DNA of 6,434 bases from Agromyces sp. (lineage in GTDB: Bacteria; Actinomycetota; Actinomycetes; Actinomycetales; Microbacteriaceae): NCBI GenBank assembly GCA_031178025.1, contig JAPSJU010000118.1, positions 1 to 6,434 on the forward strand, given 5' to 3'. Numbering within the stretch: the stretch's first letter is position 1; the number at the start of each line of letters is the position of its first letter. The translations under genes and the position numbers were made by a program. Of the stretch, positions 5,555-6,434 are shown piece after piece. The notes beneath the pieces were generated by a model. That model did not search any database, was not told the DNA's origin, and saw only the letters and a program-made list of their open reading frames with translations.

Positions 5555-6091
5555 ATGTCCACCATCTCCGCCCCCACCGTCGGACGGCAACCCGTCGGTC
5601 CCCGCCCCGTCCCCGCATCCCGGATCGGCCTCCTCGACCGCCTCAGCCAGGTCGAGTCCGCGTTGAAGTCGTTCCTCCTCCGCTGGAGCGTCGACGCACT
5701 CCGAGTGGCGCTCGGCATCGTCTTCGTCGCCTTCGGCGTGCTGAAGTTCCTCCCCGGCGTGAGCCCCGTCGAGGCGCTGGTCGACGCGACGTGGGGCGTG
5801 CTCACGTTCGGCATCGTCGGAGGTCACCTCGCACTCGTGCTCACCGCGATCATCGAGACCGTCGCGGGCCTGGCCCTCATCTCCGGCGTCTTCGCCCGGT
5901 TCGGCCTCGTCCTGCTCGCGATCGCCTTCGTCGGCATCCTCTCGCCGCTCGTGTTCTTCCCGGGGGAGCTCTTCTCCGAGGTCGGCCCGACCCTGCTCGG
6001 CCAGTACGTCATGAAGAACGTCGTCCTGGTCGCCGCGGCGCTCGTGGTCGCCTCGCGAGTGCTCCGCGGACCCGTGCGGTCCGCACGATGA
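5555..6091 (+). CDS. DoxX-like (possibly DUF417-type) four-helix membrane protein
   Basis: This is a 178-residue integral membrane protein. A polar, proline-rich N-terminus (1-45, containing PTVGRQPVGPRPVP) precedes four predicted transmembrane helices at about 46-66, 88-110, 114-135 and 152-168. Helix 1 (DALRVALGIVFVAFGVLKF) followed by a PGVSPVE turn is characteristic of the DoxX/DUF417 group. E101 (IIETVAGLALISG) at the membrane face of helix 2 and the YVMKNVVLVAAALVV helix with K153 also fit. In the wider family, members have been linked to terminal quinol oxidases, thiol/oxidant stress and (RclC/YkgB of E. coli) reactive chlorine resistance. The specific role here is unknown, and the choice between DoxX and DUF417 is uncertain. 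The start rests on AAGGAG 10 nt upstream. It is separated from nusB by 176 nt holding a strong inverted repeat, so it is probably a single-gene unit with its own control, ended by the palindrome at 6113-6148. Confidence 0.8.
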   Translation: MSTISAPTVGRQPVGPRPVPASRIGLLDRLSQVESALKSFLLRWSVDALRVALGIVFVAFGVLKFLPGVSPVEALVDATWGVLTFGIVGGHLALVLTAIIETVAGLALISGVFARFGLVLLAIAFVGILSPLVFFPGELFSEVGPTLLGQYVMKNVVLVAAALVVASRVLRGPVRSAR

Positions 6092-6112
6092 CCCCTGGCA
6101 TCTCGGCCACCG

Positions 6113-6148
6113 CGAAGGGGCGAGGCGATCGATCGCCTCGCCCCTTCG
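6113..6148. terminator. Bidirectional hairpin terminator (36-bp perfect palindrome)
   Basis: CGAAGGGGCGAGGCGATC (6113-6130) is followed directly by its exact reverse complement (6131-6148). As RNA it would give a 16-bp stem with a TCGA loop. It starts 22 nt after the DoxX-like stop and ends 28 nt before the stop of the - strand gene, a convergent junction where one symmetric hairpin can serve both transcripts. There is no U-tract on either side. Confidence 0.8.
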
Positions 6149-6175
6149 GCGTTCCCGGGGACCGAACAGTGCGTC

Positions 6176-6434
6176 TCAGGCCGCATGCACGGCGGCCCGG
6201 GGGCGGGACGGTGCCGGAGCGTCGACGCGAGGACCCCACGCCGCGATGGCGCACATCTCGATTCCGAGCCCGACGAGCGTGCCGTGCGGCCAATACGTCA
6301 GGACGAAGGTGGATGCCACGAGGATCGGCAGCGTCATCCCGAGCAGCAGGCGTTCCCATCGGGGCACCTGGGCCCGTCGCCGAGCGATGAGCGCCGTGAT
6401 GAACGCCCAGAGCCCGATCGCGATGAGGAGGAAC
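6176..6434 (-). CDS. Unrecognised membrane protein, C-terminal part (5' end outside window)
   Basis: The frame is open from the right edge to a TGA at 6176-6178, giving 85 visible C-terminal residues; I do not recognise the family. Visible are one hydrophobic helix at the edge (FLLIAIGLWAFITALIA), a short basic loop (RRRAQVPRWER), a second hydrophobic helix (LLLGMTLPILVASTFVLTYW), a short HGTLVG turn, a third weakly hydrophobic segment (LGIEMCAIAAW) and a polar, proline/alanine-rich tail (DAPAPSRPRAAVHAA). The basic loop suggests a cytoplasmic side between the first two helices. A GTG at 6365-6367 could be a start, but hydrophobic coding continues in frame past it to the window edge, so the gene more likely begins outside. 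It converges on the DoxX-like gene across the palindrome at 6113-6148. Coding status is supported by the coherent membrane pattern and by the terminator just past the stop. Confidence 0.65.
   Translation of the reverse strand, partial: FLLIAIGLWAFITALIARRRAQVPRWERLLLGMTLPILVASTFVLTYWPHGTLVGLGIEMCAIAAWGPRVDAPAPSRPRAAVHAA

Noticed and set aside
5491..6390. 299-codon + strand open frame through the DoxX-like gene and past the terminator
   Set aside because: Arg/Pro-rich; the alternative frame gives four clean membrane helices with a strong Shine-Dalgarno, and this frame reads through the 36-bp palindrome.
1..6434. CRISPR array, tRNA/rRNA, insertion sequence or attachment site
   Set aside because: No regularly spaced repeats, no cloverleaf or rRNA-like stretch, no transposase or integrase frame and no paired terminal repeats were seen.

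Overview
The window looks like a chromosomal segment from a high-GC actinobacterium. Base composition is about 70% GC by eye, third codon positions are G/C-rich, and GTG starts are used. The EF-P N-terminus (MASTADIKNGVVL...) and the order of the aromatic-biosynthesis, efp and nusB genes suggest Microbacteriaceae (an Agromyces- or Microbacterium-like organism). The family assignment is inference from recognised protein sequences; no search was run.

Layout. At 1-1433 are the end of aroK (shikimate kinase) and a complete aroB (3-dehydroquinate synthase), on the + strand and overlapping by 4 nt. A perfect hairpin at 1440-1473 separates aroB from a convergent gene at 1491-3746 (- strand). That gene encodes a 751-residue secreted protein with an N-terminal phytase-like esterase domain and a C-terminal GlpQ-type glycerophosphodiester phosphodiesterase (GDPD) domain. 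A 136-nt divergent intergenic region follows. aroQ (type II 3-dehydroquinase, 3883-4326) appears to be read from its own leaderless promoter. efp (EF-P, 4402-4965) and nusB (4965-5378) follow on the + strand and overlap by 1 nt. A 176-nt gap with a strong inverted repeat leads into a DoxX-like four-helix membrane protein (5555-6091). A 36-bp perfect palindrome (6113-6148) separates that gene from the 3' part of an unrecognised membrane protein on the - strand, which runs off the right edge.

How the genes fit together. AroB makes 3-dehydroquinate, AroQ dehydrates it to 3-dehydroshikimate, and AroK phosphorylates shikimate, so three shikimate-pathway steps are present. EF-P (relief of polyproline stalling) and NusB (rRNA antitermination) serve translation and stable-RNA synthesis and are usual neighbours of the aro genes in actinobacteria. 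The secreted phytase-like/GDPD protein has no evident link to aromatic synthesis. It sits in the opposite orientation inside what is otherwise an aroK-aroB-aroQ-efp-nusB string, so it probably entered the cluster, leaving aroQ with its own promoter.

I found no CRISPR array, insertion sequence, tRNA, rRNA, toxin-antitoxin or phage-defence module, and no clear new multi-gene system. The points most worth following up are the two-domain secreted enzyme and its location, the structured leader of the DoxX-like gene, the leaderless aroQ promoter, and an apparent excess of the hexamer GGATGC/GCATCC.
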